From contig JBOFHT010000068.1 in NCBI GenBank assembly GCA_051649785.1, forward strand, positions 1-9,585: a stretch of DNA of 9,585 nt, written 5' to 3'. The DNA is from JBOFHT01 sp051649785. GTDB taxonomy: Archaea; Methanobacteriota; Methanobacteria; Methanobacteriales; Methanobacteriaceae. The position numbers were made by a program, and so were the translations under genes. How positions within the stretch are numbered: position 1 is the stretch's first letter; every line of letters begins with the position of its first letter. Positions 1 through 6,637 of this stretch are shown piece after piece. The notes below the pieces were generated by a model that ran no database searches, was not told the origin of the DNA, and saw only the letters and a program-made list of their open reading frames with translations.

Positions 1-2
1 AA

Positions 3-2321
3 GGATATAAAGTGGAAGGGCAAAAAACCTGTCCTGCCTGTGATGGCTTAGGGTTTCAAGATACTTTAGAATTAAAGGGGCATTTTAAAGGAGTAACTAG
101 TGGGGCAAAAGCAAAATTTGACTTAGAATCTGATGAAGATGTTCCATGCGAAAAGTGTAATGGAAAAGGTATTATTGAAATAAGTGAAAAATGCGAACTC
201 TGTAAAGGAACTGGTGAAATTGATGGGTGTAAAGGTTGTGGAAAACTATTAAACTCTGAAAATACTTCCCAAAATTCTGATTACTTAGATTATTGTAAGG
301 AATGCCAAGAAAATCTCCAAGAAAAAGCTAGAAAAGAAAAAGAAGAACAACTTACTAAAAAAGAAACTGTTTATGTTTTAGATCCATTTTGCGAAATGGA
401 GGATTTAGAAATTGGTGAAAGTTACAAAGGCAAAATTAGTAAAGTTCAAAAATTTGGAGTTTTTGTTAGCTTAAGTAAAAAAGTATGGGGGTTAATGAGA
501 ACTGAAAATAAATCTAGTTCTATAAACTCTAAATACCAATCTAGCTATAATGTAGGCGACGAAATTATAGTTAAAGTTAGTCAAATTAAAAAGGATCGAA
601 ATGAAGTAGATATGAATCCAAGTCCCATTAGGGCTAATTATAACTTAAAAACACTTAAGAAGAATATAAGTAGAACTAAAATTGAATCTCTTAATAGTGA
701 TATGATTAAAAAGGTTGTTAGTATTATTGGAGAAGTTATTCAAATTCAACAAACTGCAGGACCCACTATTTTCACAATAAGTGATGAAACAGCTATTACA
801 TGGGCAGCTGCTTTTGATGAAGCAGGAGTTCGTTCATATCCTGAAATTGAATCAGGAGATATAATAGAAGTTCTTGGAGAAGTCAACCAGCATAGTGGAA
901 AGGTACAGATAGAATCCGAATCAATTACTAAGTTAGATAGTGATGAAGAGAAAGATATAAGAGAATTAATTGAAAAAGCACTTGATGAAAAAGCTGATGT
1001 TGAAGATGTTCCATTTTTATTAGAACAAGAACAAGAATCAAAGCCAAAAACTAAAAGTGAAGTTTTAAATAAGTTAAAACCAAAAATGATGGAAGCATCT
1101 AGAAGAATAAGAAGGGCAATGTTAGAAGGCCGTTCTATTTTAGTAAGACACCATGCAGATGCTGATGGAATATGTGCCGGAATAGCTATGGAAAAAGCCG
1201 TTGTTCCATTACTTAAAGAAATAAGTCCTGAAAAAGATGCTGAATGGTATTATTTTAAGAGATCACCTAGTAAGGCACCATTTTATGAAATGGAAGATGT
1301 TGTGAAAGATTTGTCATTTGCATTAGAAGATCAAGTAAGACATGGGCAAAAACTACCATTAATTGTTCTTTTAGATAATGGTTCAACAGAAGAAGACTTA
1401 CTTGCACTTATTAAAGCTAAAATTTATGACATTGAGATTATTGTTATTGATCACCATTTCCCAGGGGAAGTAATTGAGGGGAAAGTAAAAGTTGATGAGT
1501 TTGTGGATGTTCATGTGAATCCCTATCTTGTAGGTGGAGATTCCCAAATAACAGCTGGTGCATTAGGTGCTGAAGTAGCTAATATTATTAATAATGATGT
1601 TGGAGAATTAATTTCACATTTACCTGCAATAGCTGCTATTGGTGATCATGCAAAGAGTAAAGAAGCTGATAGATATATTGAAATTGCAGAAGAAAAAGGT
1701 TATACTAAAGAAGATTTAGGTAAAATTGCAGCTTGTGTTGACTTTGAAGCGTATTATCTTAGATTTATGAATGGTAGGGGAATTATGGATACTATTTTAA
1801 ATGTAGATAAACACGATAAACACAAAAAGCTAGTTAATGAATTATTTAAGGCATACAATAAGAAAGTAGATATTCAATTAAAAGCTACTCTCCCAAATAT
1901 TAAACAAAGCAAGTTAGATAATGGAATTTTGTTTAATGTATTAGATATTGAAAAGTATGCTCATAGATTTACTTTCCCAGCTCCTGGAAAAACTTGTGGC
2001 TTTGTTCATGATACAATTGTAAAAGAAAGTATAAAAACTGCAAAAGCAAGTGGTGAAAATGATATAAGTGAAAGTGATATTCCAGTTTTAACTCTAGCTT
2101 ATGGTCCTGATTTTGGAGTTATTAGGGCTACAGAAGCTGTTAATAAGATTTTTGGATTTAATTTAAATGAAATAATTATTGATTTAAGAGATTCCATTAA
2201 AGAAGCAGGGATTGATGGAGGAGGTCATGAGTGTGCAGGCTCAATTAAATTCCTTGAAGGATTATTAGATGAAGTATTAAGTGAATTTACTCAAGAAATA
2301 TCTAGTATGAAAAAGAAATAG
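3..2321 (+). CDS. RecJ-like DHH-family exonuclease with DnaJ-type zinc knuckles, S1 and OB domains (probably 5'-partial)
   Basis: Archaea-specific RecJ-like phosphoesterase (COG1107 type), expected to degrade single-stranded nucleic acid with Mn/Mg. Numbering residues from the GTG at base 12: CxxC(x)GxG knuckles at C7-C10, C46-C49 and C61-C64, with further Cys pairs at 73/76 and 95/98; a charged helix at about 100-118; an S1 RNA-binding domain at about 133-205; an OB-like domain at about 230-310; the DHH catalytic domain with HHADADG (380-386), LLDNGS (D455) and IDHH (479-482); and a DHHA1 domain with GGGH (736-739). All metal-ligand motifs are intact. The frame stays open through base 3 and reads Gly-Tyr-Lys before the GTG, which looks like the end of an earlier CxxCxGxGY knuckle, so I think the real start lies left of the window. 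The alternative is the GTG at 12 with a weak AAGGA in front (769 residues). Function is inferred from family; the physiological substrate is unknown. Confidence 0.9.
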   Translation, partial: GYKVEGQKTCPACDGLGFQDTLELKGHFKGVTSGAKAKFDLESDEDVPCEKCNGKGIIEISEKCELCKGTGEIDGCKGCGKLLNSENTSQNSDYLDYCKECQENLQEKARKEKEEQLTKKETVYVLDPFCEMEDLEIGESYKGKISKVQKFGVFVSLSKKVWGLMRTENKSSSINSKYQSSYNVGDEIIVKVSQIKKDRNEVDMNPSPIRANYNLKTLKKNISRTKIESLNSDMIKKVVSIIGEVIQIQQTAGPTIFTISDETAITWAAAFDEAGVRSYPEIESGDIIEVLGEVNQHSGKVQIESESITKLDSDEEKDIRELIEKALDEKADVEDVPFLLEQEQESKPKTKSEVLNKLKPKMMEASRRIRRAMLEGRSILVRHHADADGICAGIAMEKAVVPLLKEISPEKDAEWYYFKRSPSKAPFYEMEDVVKDLSFALEDQVRHGQKLPLIVLLDNGSTEEDLLALIKAKIYDIEIIVIDHHFPGEVIEGKVKVDEFVDVHVNPYLVGGDSQITAGALGAEVANIINNDVGELISHLPAIAAIGDHAKSKEADRYIEIAEEKGYTKEDLGKIAACVDFEAYYLRFMNGRGIMDTILNVDKHDKHKKLVNELFKAYNKKVDIQLKATLPNIKQSKLDNGILFNVLDIEKYAHRFTFPAPGKTCGFVHDTIVKESIKTAKASGENDISESDIPVLTLAYGPDFGVIRATEAVNKIFGFNLNEIIIDLRDSIKEAGIDGGGHECAGSIKFLEGLLDEVLSEFTQEISSMKKK

Positions 2322-2391
2322 CTTAAAGAGTTATTAAAAAATCTAATAAAAGATATTGGTGAGGTAACAATAATAATGTCACAACAATAGC

Positions 2392-2455
2392 AAAAAAATA
2401 AAATATCGGCAAAAATAGAAATATTAAGAAGCAAAATAGGAAAAAATAGGAAAAA
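2392..2455 (-). terminator. Possible oligo-T termination region for the 123-residue gene
   Basis: Read on the minus strand this stretch has T runs of 5, 6 and 7 bases separated by short spacers, lying 46 to 109 nt after the stop of the 123-residue gene. Archaeal RNA polymerase stops at such oligo-T tracts. No GC hairpin is present. The position between two convergent genes fits a termination zone, but in DNA this AT-rich such runs also occur by chance. Confidence 0.3.
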
Positions 2456-2500
2456 TTGAAATATATACTTAAAAATATATAAATCAAAGCAAACTAGCTA

Positions 2501-2872
2501 TTATAATCCACAACCACAAGTATGTTGATTATCATCAGAATTGTCTTCAATTTCTTGTTTTAGTTCCTGTAAAGTTACAGAAACAAAAAAGTAATTAAAG
2601 CCTGCTTTATCTTGTTGTGCAATTATGGGAGAAATACCTTTAAAATAAATACCAAAGTCACCTGTATCCCCAATATCCATATTAAATGGTTCTGATGTAT
2701 CAAATGCTTCAAAAAATTCTTTAATATCATCCATTTCTTTTTCAGGAGTTCTTAAATTAACAGTTAATATCCCATTATCTCTTGATTTGAGACCCACATA
2801 TTTTTGAAGAACTACTAATGTTCTACCATCATTTTTTTTAAATAAGACTTTATCACTAATATCTGAAGACAT
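2501..2872 (-). CDS. Unrecognised 123-residue protein with Cys-rich tail (CGCGL)
   Basis: I do not recognise this family. The protein is soluble, with no signal peptide or membrane segment. It is mildly acidic and has a mixed strand/helix pattern, with an aromatic stretch near residues 92-98 (FNYFFVS). It ends in a charged linker (about 103-116) followed by HTCGCGL, where C119 and C121 are the only cysteines. A CxC plus His tail could bind a metal or be redox-active, but this is inference. The start is firm: GGAGGAAG lies at 2877-2884, four bases before the ATG. It is transcribed alone and convergent with the RecJ-like gene. The codon use (AAT, GAT, ATT rich) matches its neighbours, so nothing suggests recent transfer. 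Confidence 0.75.
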   Translation of the reverse strand: MSSDISDKVLFKKNDGRTLVVLQKYVGLKSRDNGILTVNLRTPEKEMDDIKEFFEAFDTSEPFNMDIGDTGDFGIYFKGISPIIAQQDKAGFNYFFVSVTLQELKQEIEDNSDDNQHTCGCGL

Positions 2873-2988
2873 AACACTTCCTCCACTACTAAAAATTAAA
2901 TTAAACTAACTATATTAAGCTAGATATATTAAGTTAACTATATCAAATTAGATGTATCAATTAAAATTCTCAAATTCATAAATATAAA

Positions 2989-3000
2989 TTATATAAATTA
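2989..3000 (-). promoter_or_regulatory. Candidate TATA box for the 123-residue gene
   Basis: On the minus strand this reads TAATTTATATAA, close to the methanogen TTTATATA box. A start site about 25 nt downstream would give a leader of roughly 90 nt that includes the GGAGGAAG ribosome binding site. The region is so AT-rich that other boxes are possible. Confidence 0.25.
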
Positions 3001-3075
3001 AACTACTTATGCAAAATAATATAATTATACAAATAGTATATACTATTAAACCAAACCATATATAAACTTTAAGAT

Positions 3076-3285
3076 TATATGAAAGTTAAAGTATAGATTA
3101 TTAAGTATTTAAATTATCTTTATTAAGACAATTAATATCCAAATTCTTTATTTCAATAGATATATGAAAGTTAAAGTATAGAATTATTAAGTTTAGATAT
3201 TATATTTGTCTAAAATCATGATTATATTATTTAAATTATCTTTATTAAGGCAATTAATATCCAAATTCTTTATTTCAATAGATAT
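3076..3285. repeat. Duplicated 3' end of the PLP-enzyme gene (two block pairs, 58 nt and about 31 nt)
   Basis: Block A occurs at 3106-3163 and again at 3228-3285 (58 nt, 57 identical; the only change is at 3128/3250). Block B occurs at 3076-3106 and 3161-3192 (31 versus 32 nt, one inserted base). The order is B-A-B-(unique 35-36 nt)-A. The right-hand A lies inside the PLP gene. The left-hand A is a copy outside the gene that still reads in frame (ISIEIKNLDINCLNKDNLN, then Thr and stop). The single mismatch is synonymous (TGC/TGT). The gene copy carries an extra 36 nt that encodes its last 11 residues and stop codon. Confidence 0.85.
3106..3163 (-). pseudogene. Remnant copy of the PLP-enzyme C-terminus
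   Basis: This is a 58-nt fragment outside the PLP gene whose minus-strand translation repeats about 19 residues of that protein's C-terminal region. It has no start codon or ribosome binding site, so it cannot be expressed by itself. It looks like the by-product of a local tandem duplication, not of a mobile element: no inverted ends or target-site duplications are visible. Confidence 0.6.
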
Positions 3286-4428
3286 TGCCTTTTCTTTCAC
3301 TCGATCATAACTCGGACACTTAGTAATCATAGAACCTCCTATAACTGAAAGCTCCTTTTTTAAATTCCAAAATTCATTTAAATTATTCTTAATAATAACA
3401 TTAATCCCTCTTTTATTAGAATGTATAACATTACTTATATTATTTAAATTATTTTTAATATATTTTGAAGAAGCTAATGCTTTTTTAAGCGATTCTTGAG
3501 CAAAGTCAATTTCGGTATTTATTCCTGCTACAGTACCAATATCTGCTTTTAATGTTTTTGTTAAGAAAGGATTTTCTTTAAAAATATTATTAGATTTAGC
3601 AGTTATAATAGCACCACTACCAACATTAATAATTTTAGGAGAACCCGTAGAAACAATAATAATATCTGAATATTTCCCATTAGCTAAATTTCCTTTAGGA
3701 TCATTAATAGCACCTGAAGCATCTTCAACAATAGCTATACCATAATCCATAGCAAGTTTAGATATCTCCTTAATATTTTGTTCAGCTGTATATCCTGCAA
3801 AACTAGTTAAAAATATAGCTGAGGTTTTTTTCTTATTTTTGTTATCCTTAATATTATTCTCAATAAATACATCTTCTAATGATTCAATATCAATTAACCC
3901 CAAATCAGTGCTAAATTGAATAAGTTCTTTATTTAATACTTTTCCTGCTTGTTTAAACCCCCTCCAAGCACCTTGATCCGGAATAAAAATAGAACCTGTA
4001 AATGAAGCCATAGCCAATAAAATAGCAGAATTACCACGATTAAGAATTTCAACATTATCATGACTAGTAATAGTAGATATTTTTTCTTTTAATTCATCGA
4101 ATAATTCATTAAAATTATAATTGTTATTATTAGGAATATTAGCCTTATTGTTATTAGAATTATTAGTACTATTATTAGTATTATTATTGGCATTATTGTT
4201 TTTAGAATAATAGCTATTAATTGTATTTTTCATAGCTAAAATTGTTTTATTATGTGGTTTTTTAAATGAAAGAATTAAATTACTAGAATTATTAGTATTA
4301 TTAAGATTATTAGATGTATTATTAGTGTTAAGAGTATTAGATGTATTAGATACATTATTAATATTCTTAGCATTATTATTATTATTAGAATTATTGTTAT
4401 AATTGCCAATATAGTTATTATTATTCAT
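3193..4428 (-). CDS. MJ0158-family PLP-dependent enzyme (SelA-like) with Asn-rich N-terminal tracts
   Basis: Fold-type I pyridoxal-phosphate protein resembling the methanogen MJ0158 family, a relative of selenocysteine synthase SelA whose true reaction is not settled. Visible are a substrate/phosphate-side motif LNRGNSA (129-135), the pyridine-binding Asp in VEDASGA (D236), and the presumed Schiff-base lysine K265 in STGSPKIINVGSG. Residues 1-50 and 76-105 are poly-Asn/Ser/Thr tracts: about half of the first 106 residues are Asn, coded by AAT/AAC. They flank a normal-looking segment at 51-75. The rest (about 107-411) is an ordinary enzyme core. The gene follows nre by 33 nt on the same strand, so it is probably co-transcribed. 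The start has no good ribosome binding site, and an out-of-frame mini-ORF (MVMKI) overlaps the ATG as ATGA, suggesting possible translational coupling. The 3' end is duplicated downstream. Confidence 0.8.
   Translation of the reverse strand: MNNNNYIGNYNNNSNNNNNAKNINNVSNTSNTLNTNNTSNNLNNTNNSSNLILSFKKPHNKTILAMKNTINSYYSKNNNANNNTNNSTNNSNNNKANIPNNNNYNFNELFDELKEKISTITSHDNVEILNRGNSAILLAMASFTGSIFIPDQGAWRGFKQAGKVLNKELIQFSTDLGLIDIESLEDVFIENNIKDNKNKKKTSAIFLTSFAGYTAEQNIKEISKLAMDYGIAIVEDASGAINDPKGNLANGKYSDIIIVSTGSPKIINVGSGAIITAKSNNIFKENPFLTKTLKADIGTVAGINTEIDFAQESLKKALASSKYIKNNLNNISNVIHSNKRGINVIIKNNLNEFWNLKKELSVIGGSMITKCPSYDRVKEKAISIEIKNLDINCLNKDNLNNIIMILDKYNI
4117..4428 (-). repeat. AAT/AAC trinucleotide low-complexity tracts encoding poly-Asn
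   Basis: There are two clusters of imperfect AAT-type trinucleotide repeats (minus strand), about 4114-4200 and 4279-4428, with runs such as AATAATAATAATAAT interrupted by AGT, ACT and GCT codons. They encode the Asn-rich N-terminal segments of the PLP protein. Such tracts can change length by whole codons through slippage without shifting the frame. Confidence 0.75.
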
Positions 4429-4461
4429 ATTTTCATTACCATTAATATTTAAGGAATTAAT

Positions 4462-5640
4462 CTAGCTATTTTCCTGTTTTAAAAACGCATCTAACGTAGT
4501 TTGGCGAGATTGTAAAAGTTCTTTTAATAAATCGCTTTTTTTAACATATCTACTAATAGGAATCTTTAATTGAGATTCACCATATTTTAAACAATCTTTT
4601 AATGTTTCAAATTCTTTAAATGGTTTTTCCATTGCATACTTAACATTTTCACGTACATTAAATACTCCTAAAGGGACATAATCCGAGTAAGCTTCTCTAA
4701 GAACAATAGCTCCTGCTTGTTCTTTTCTTTTAGATAAGTGGTCAAGTAATCCCATTTTACAAGTGTAATAACATCCACCTACCCTCGAGTACTCTTTTTT
4801 ATCAGAATTTAATTCATAGTCCGAAAAAATTAACTCTTCTTTGGCTAAAATTTTGATAAAAGCTTCCATCCATTCATATTGCCATTCCATTGGCATTAAA
4901 ATTATAAAATAATAATTATTTAAACTTGAAAATTCATAAACTCTAAAAGTATCAATAATTGGATAATTTCTAACTTTATTAAGTAGTTCATTAGCTATTG
5001 TAGTATCACATGCTGTAATAGACCATCGTGTTGGAACTAGTTTTCTATTATTTTTAGTTCCAAATGCACCAACTGAAAATGCTTTTTGCATATTAGAAAA
5101 AGGAATATTTTTTGAGTGTAAATCCATAACAGCATCTTTAGCTAACATATCAGTATCATAATAAGTTTTTTCAAGCTGTTTATCCCATCTTACTTCATCA
5201 ATATCAAATTTTTTAATAATTCCACTTGGACCATGTGGTGTAGAATCCTCATTAAAACTAGAACCTCTGGGAGTATTACCAAAACTAGCTTCACTATCAA
5301 TTGATTTAGATGCTAATGAAATTTCCTGAAGTTTTTCAACAAAAGGGTTTTCTAAATCAGTTATACTAATTAATTGTTTTCCACGAACAAGATTTAGGCG
5401 ATATTTAATAATTTCACTTTGTTCCTTTTCTTGAGGAATCCAATCTTCAGGTGAATCCATAATAGAAGTATCACCTTGACTTGCGACCATCATCGGCCCT
5501 GCATAAACCTTGGGATAACTCCATCTACCAATAAAAACAGAGGGTGGAGTACTACCTTCTAAATCCTTACCTACTTTAACTGACTTCATTTGAATGTTAG
5601 CTGTGAGTTTCTGAAGGTAAGCATTTTTAGAATTATTCAT
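4462..5640 (-). CDS. nreA: Nre-family archaeal DNA repair protein with C-terminal PIP box
   Basis: Archaeal Nre protein (Nre_N plus Nre_C domains, formerly DUF650/DUF651). In Haloferax, NreA acts with UvrABC in repair of mitomycin C damage and depends on PCNA binding. Seen here: the family signature GSTPPSVFIGRWSYPKVYAG at 29-48, DSPEDW (62-67), YRLNLVRGKQL (80-90), a Gly/Ser/Pro-rich linker at about 117-140 (GNTPRGSS, TPHGPSG), VPTRWSITACD (202-212), and RVGGCYYTC (286-294). The C-terminus QTTLDAFL (380-387) matches the PCNA-interacting consensus QxxLxxFL exactly, nearly at the chain end. No N-terminal CxxC zinc finger is present, unlike some family members. The ATG has no clear ribosome binding site; no better in-frame start is visible upstream. 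It is the first gene of a likely two-gene unit with the PLP enzyme. Confidence 0.9.
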   Translation of the reverse strand: MNNSKNAYLQKLTANIQMKSVKVGKDLEGSTPPSVFIGRWSYPKVYAGPMMVASQGDTSIMDSPEDWIPQEKEQSEIIKYRLNLVRGKQLISITDLENPFVEKLQEISLASKSIDSEASFGNTPRGSSFNEDSTPHGPSGIIKKFDIDEVRWDKQLEKTYYDTDMLAKDAVMDLHSKNIPFSNMQKAFSVGAFGTKNNRKLVPTRWSITACDTTIANELLNKVRNYPIIDTFRVYEFSSLNNYYFIILMPMEWQYEWMEAFIKILAKEELIFSDYELNSDKKEYSRVGGCYYTCKMGLLDHLSKRKEQAGAIVLREAYSDYVPLGVFNVRENVKYAMEKPFKEFETLKDCLKYGESQLKIPISRYVKKSDLLKELLQSRQTTLDAFLKQENS

Positions 5641-5987
5641 ATAATTGCTTTGTATTTATTAGTATTTTAATTTTAGTATTTGAGTATCAATAATAGTAAA
5701 TTATAGTACACAGCTTAAAATTTTTAACATAAACTAAATTTTATAATCATCACATAAAATGCTATGATTAATTGTATCTTTTGTAAAAGAGGTTTAAATG
5801 ATATATTAAATTTTTCAAGTATTTATTAAAAATTCAATATCTAACACTATTAATATATAATTATAGTATAATTAATGATATATAAATATAAAAATAATTG
5901 GAAAAAATAATAGAAATGATAAAATTGATGAAACTAATAAAAATAAGAAAAAAAGTAATTAAAAATTAAAAAAGTTGTTATTTAGCT
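5641..5987. other. Intergenic region between nre and the histone gene
   Basis: There are about 350 nt without a reading frame longer than a few codons. It must hold the nre promoter; the best minus-strand TATA-like string is TTTATATATC at 5877-5886, which would imply a leader of over 200 nt, so a closer and less canonical box is also possible. A small perfect hairpin, TCTTTTGTAAAAGA, lies at 5777-5790. The part nearest the histone is rich in A runs (T runs on the minus strand) and serves as its termination zone. No RNA gene is recognised. Confidence 0.5.
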
Positions 5988-6009
5988 AAAAAAACTAACA
6001 AGTTTTTTT
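5949..6009 (-). terminator. Histone-gene terminator: A/T hairpin plus oligo-T runs
   Basis: A perfect 9-bp inverted repeat, AAAAAAACT/AGTTTTTTT (5988-5996 and 6001-6009), has a 4-nt loop. The stop codon (5995-5997) straddles the stem and the loop. On the minus strand the hairpin ends in T7 and is followed by more T runs down to about 5949. This fits oligo-T termination of a short, abundant transcript. Confidence 0.55.
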
Positions 6010-6204
6010 GAGTGCTAATTTAACATCAGATGCTTTGACAGTTTTTCTGCCAGCGTGTTTAGCGTAAGAAACTGCAGATTGTGCAATACTGTTAGCACAT
6101 TCTTCTAATACTTCAGCAAAAGCTTCTTTAGCGTCTTCACTTACTCTGTCAGCACCAGCATTTTTTAAAATTCTTGCTAATGGTGCAATTGGTAATTCGC
6201 TCAT
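5995..6204 (-). CDS. Archaeal histone (HMf type)
   Basis: Single histone-fold protein that wraps DNA as dimers stacking into larger hypernucleosome-like particles. Numbered from the chosen start it has 69 residues: ELPIAPLARILKNAGADRVS (3-22) is nearly the HMf N-terminus, a long central helix follows, and KHAGRKTVKASDV carries the DNA-contacting GRKT of loop 2. An ATG exists 15 nt upstream (6219), but that ATG forms part of the ribosome binding site: GGAGGTT at 6211-6217 sits six bases before the ATG at 6204. The resulting length matches known HMf histones. The protein ends LALKKTC; a C-terminal cysteine is unusual for this family as I know it and is its only cysteine apart from one in the central helix (ECANS). 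The gene is monocistronic with its own promoter and terminator, as expected for a highly expressed chromatin protein. Confidence 0.95.
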   Translation of the reverse strand: MSELPIAPLARILKNAGADRVSEDAKEAFAEVLEECANSIAQSAVSYAKHAGRKTVKASDVKLALKKTC

Positions 6205-6210
6205 AGTTTT

Positions 6211-6217
6211 AACCTCC
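6211..6217 (-). promoter_or_regulatory. Ribosome binding site that fixes the histone start
   Basis: GGAGGTT on the minus strand complements the 3' end of archaeal 16S rRNA (CCUCC) and is six bases from the ATG at 6204. It overlaps the upstream ATG at 6219, which therefore cannot use it. This decides the shorter 69-residue form. Confidence 0.8.
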
Positions 6218-6269
6218 ATTAATTATTCACACACACAATAGGTATGCATGTATTTTAATATATTAAGAA

Positions 6270-6283
6270 CTTATATATAAAGG
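6270..6283 (-). promoter_or_regulatory. Histone-gene promoter (BRE/TATA)
   Basis: The minus strand reads CCTTTATATATAAG, an excellent archaeal TATA box. A start site about 25 nt downstream falls near 6245-6250 and gives a leader of roughly 40-45 nt that contains a TG-dinucleotide run (6228-6236) and the GGAGGTT site. It is the most canonical promoter in the window. Confidence 0.7.
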
Positions 6284-6637
6284 TATCCCTTTATTCCCCC
6301 TATTTTGCCATGATTTATACTAATATTTGAAAATTCTTATAAGTTTTTACTTTCATTAATGATTTTATCTACTATCTTACATATAATGATTATTCACTAT
6401 CCAAAATTAATTCAAAGAATATATTGATAAGTAGGTTGAAAATATTAAAATTATTAATAAATATTATAATATAAATAATAACTAAATATAATAGATTTAA
6501 CATAATAAATTAAAAAAAAAGTAAAGAAAAAAATAATAAAAAAAGAAGTAAAAATAAAATAAAAATAAATTAAAAATAAAATATTGGATTAGAAGCTAAA
6601 GTGAAGTAATTATTTAAAATGGACTAAATAGAGCTAA
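6284..6637. other. Intergenic region upstream of the histone promoter
   Basis: About 350 nt of very AT-rich DNA with no credible reading frame. The end near the histone promoter has two C runs (CCC at 6287-6289, CCCCC at 6296-6300), unusual for this composition. The end near the membrane-protein gene is the termination zone of that gene. I see no RNA gene. Confidence 0.5.
6512..6544 (-). terminator. Oligo-T termination tract for the membrane-protein gene
   Basis: On the minus strand there are T runs of 7, 7 and 9 bases (plus-strand A runs at 6538-6544, 6527-6533 and 6512-6520) about 95-125 nt after the stop codon. This is typical of archaeal intrinsic termination without a GC hairpin. Confidence 0.45.

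Larger units (their letters stand above)
2873..3192. other. Intergenic region between the 123-residue gene and the PLP gene
   Basis: This 320-nt stretch has no credible reading frame. It holds the ribosome binding site and likely promoter of the 123-residue gene, a perfect 16-nt palindrome at 3032-3047 (AATAGTATATACTATT), and at 3076-3192 duplicated material derived from the 3' end of the neighbouring PLP gene. I see no RNA gene. Confidence 0.6.

Noticed and set aside
2388..2390. In-frame TAG as a pyrrolysine codon
   Set aside because: The frame before it is only four codons, and pyrrolysine systems are not known to me from this lineage; a decayed or chance frame is simpler.
3076..3285. CRISPR or mobile-element interpretation of the local repeats
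   Set aside because: There are only two copies, unequal spacing and direct sequence identity to the adjoining gene's end; no terminal inverted repeats or cas genes are present.
6205..6219. Longer histone start (MEVKT...)
   Set aside because: That ATG overlaps the GGAGGTT site that serves the next ATG, and the shorter form matches the known length and N-terminus of HMf histones.
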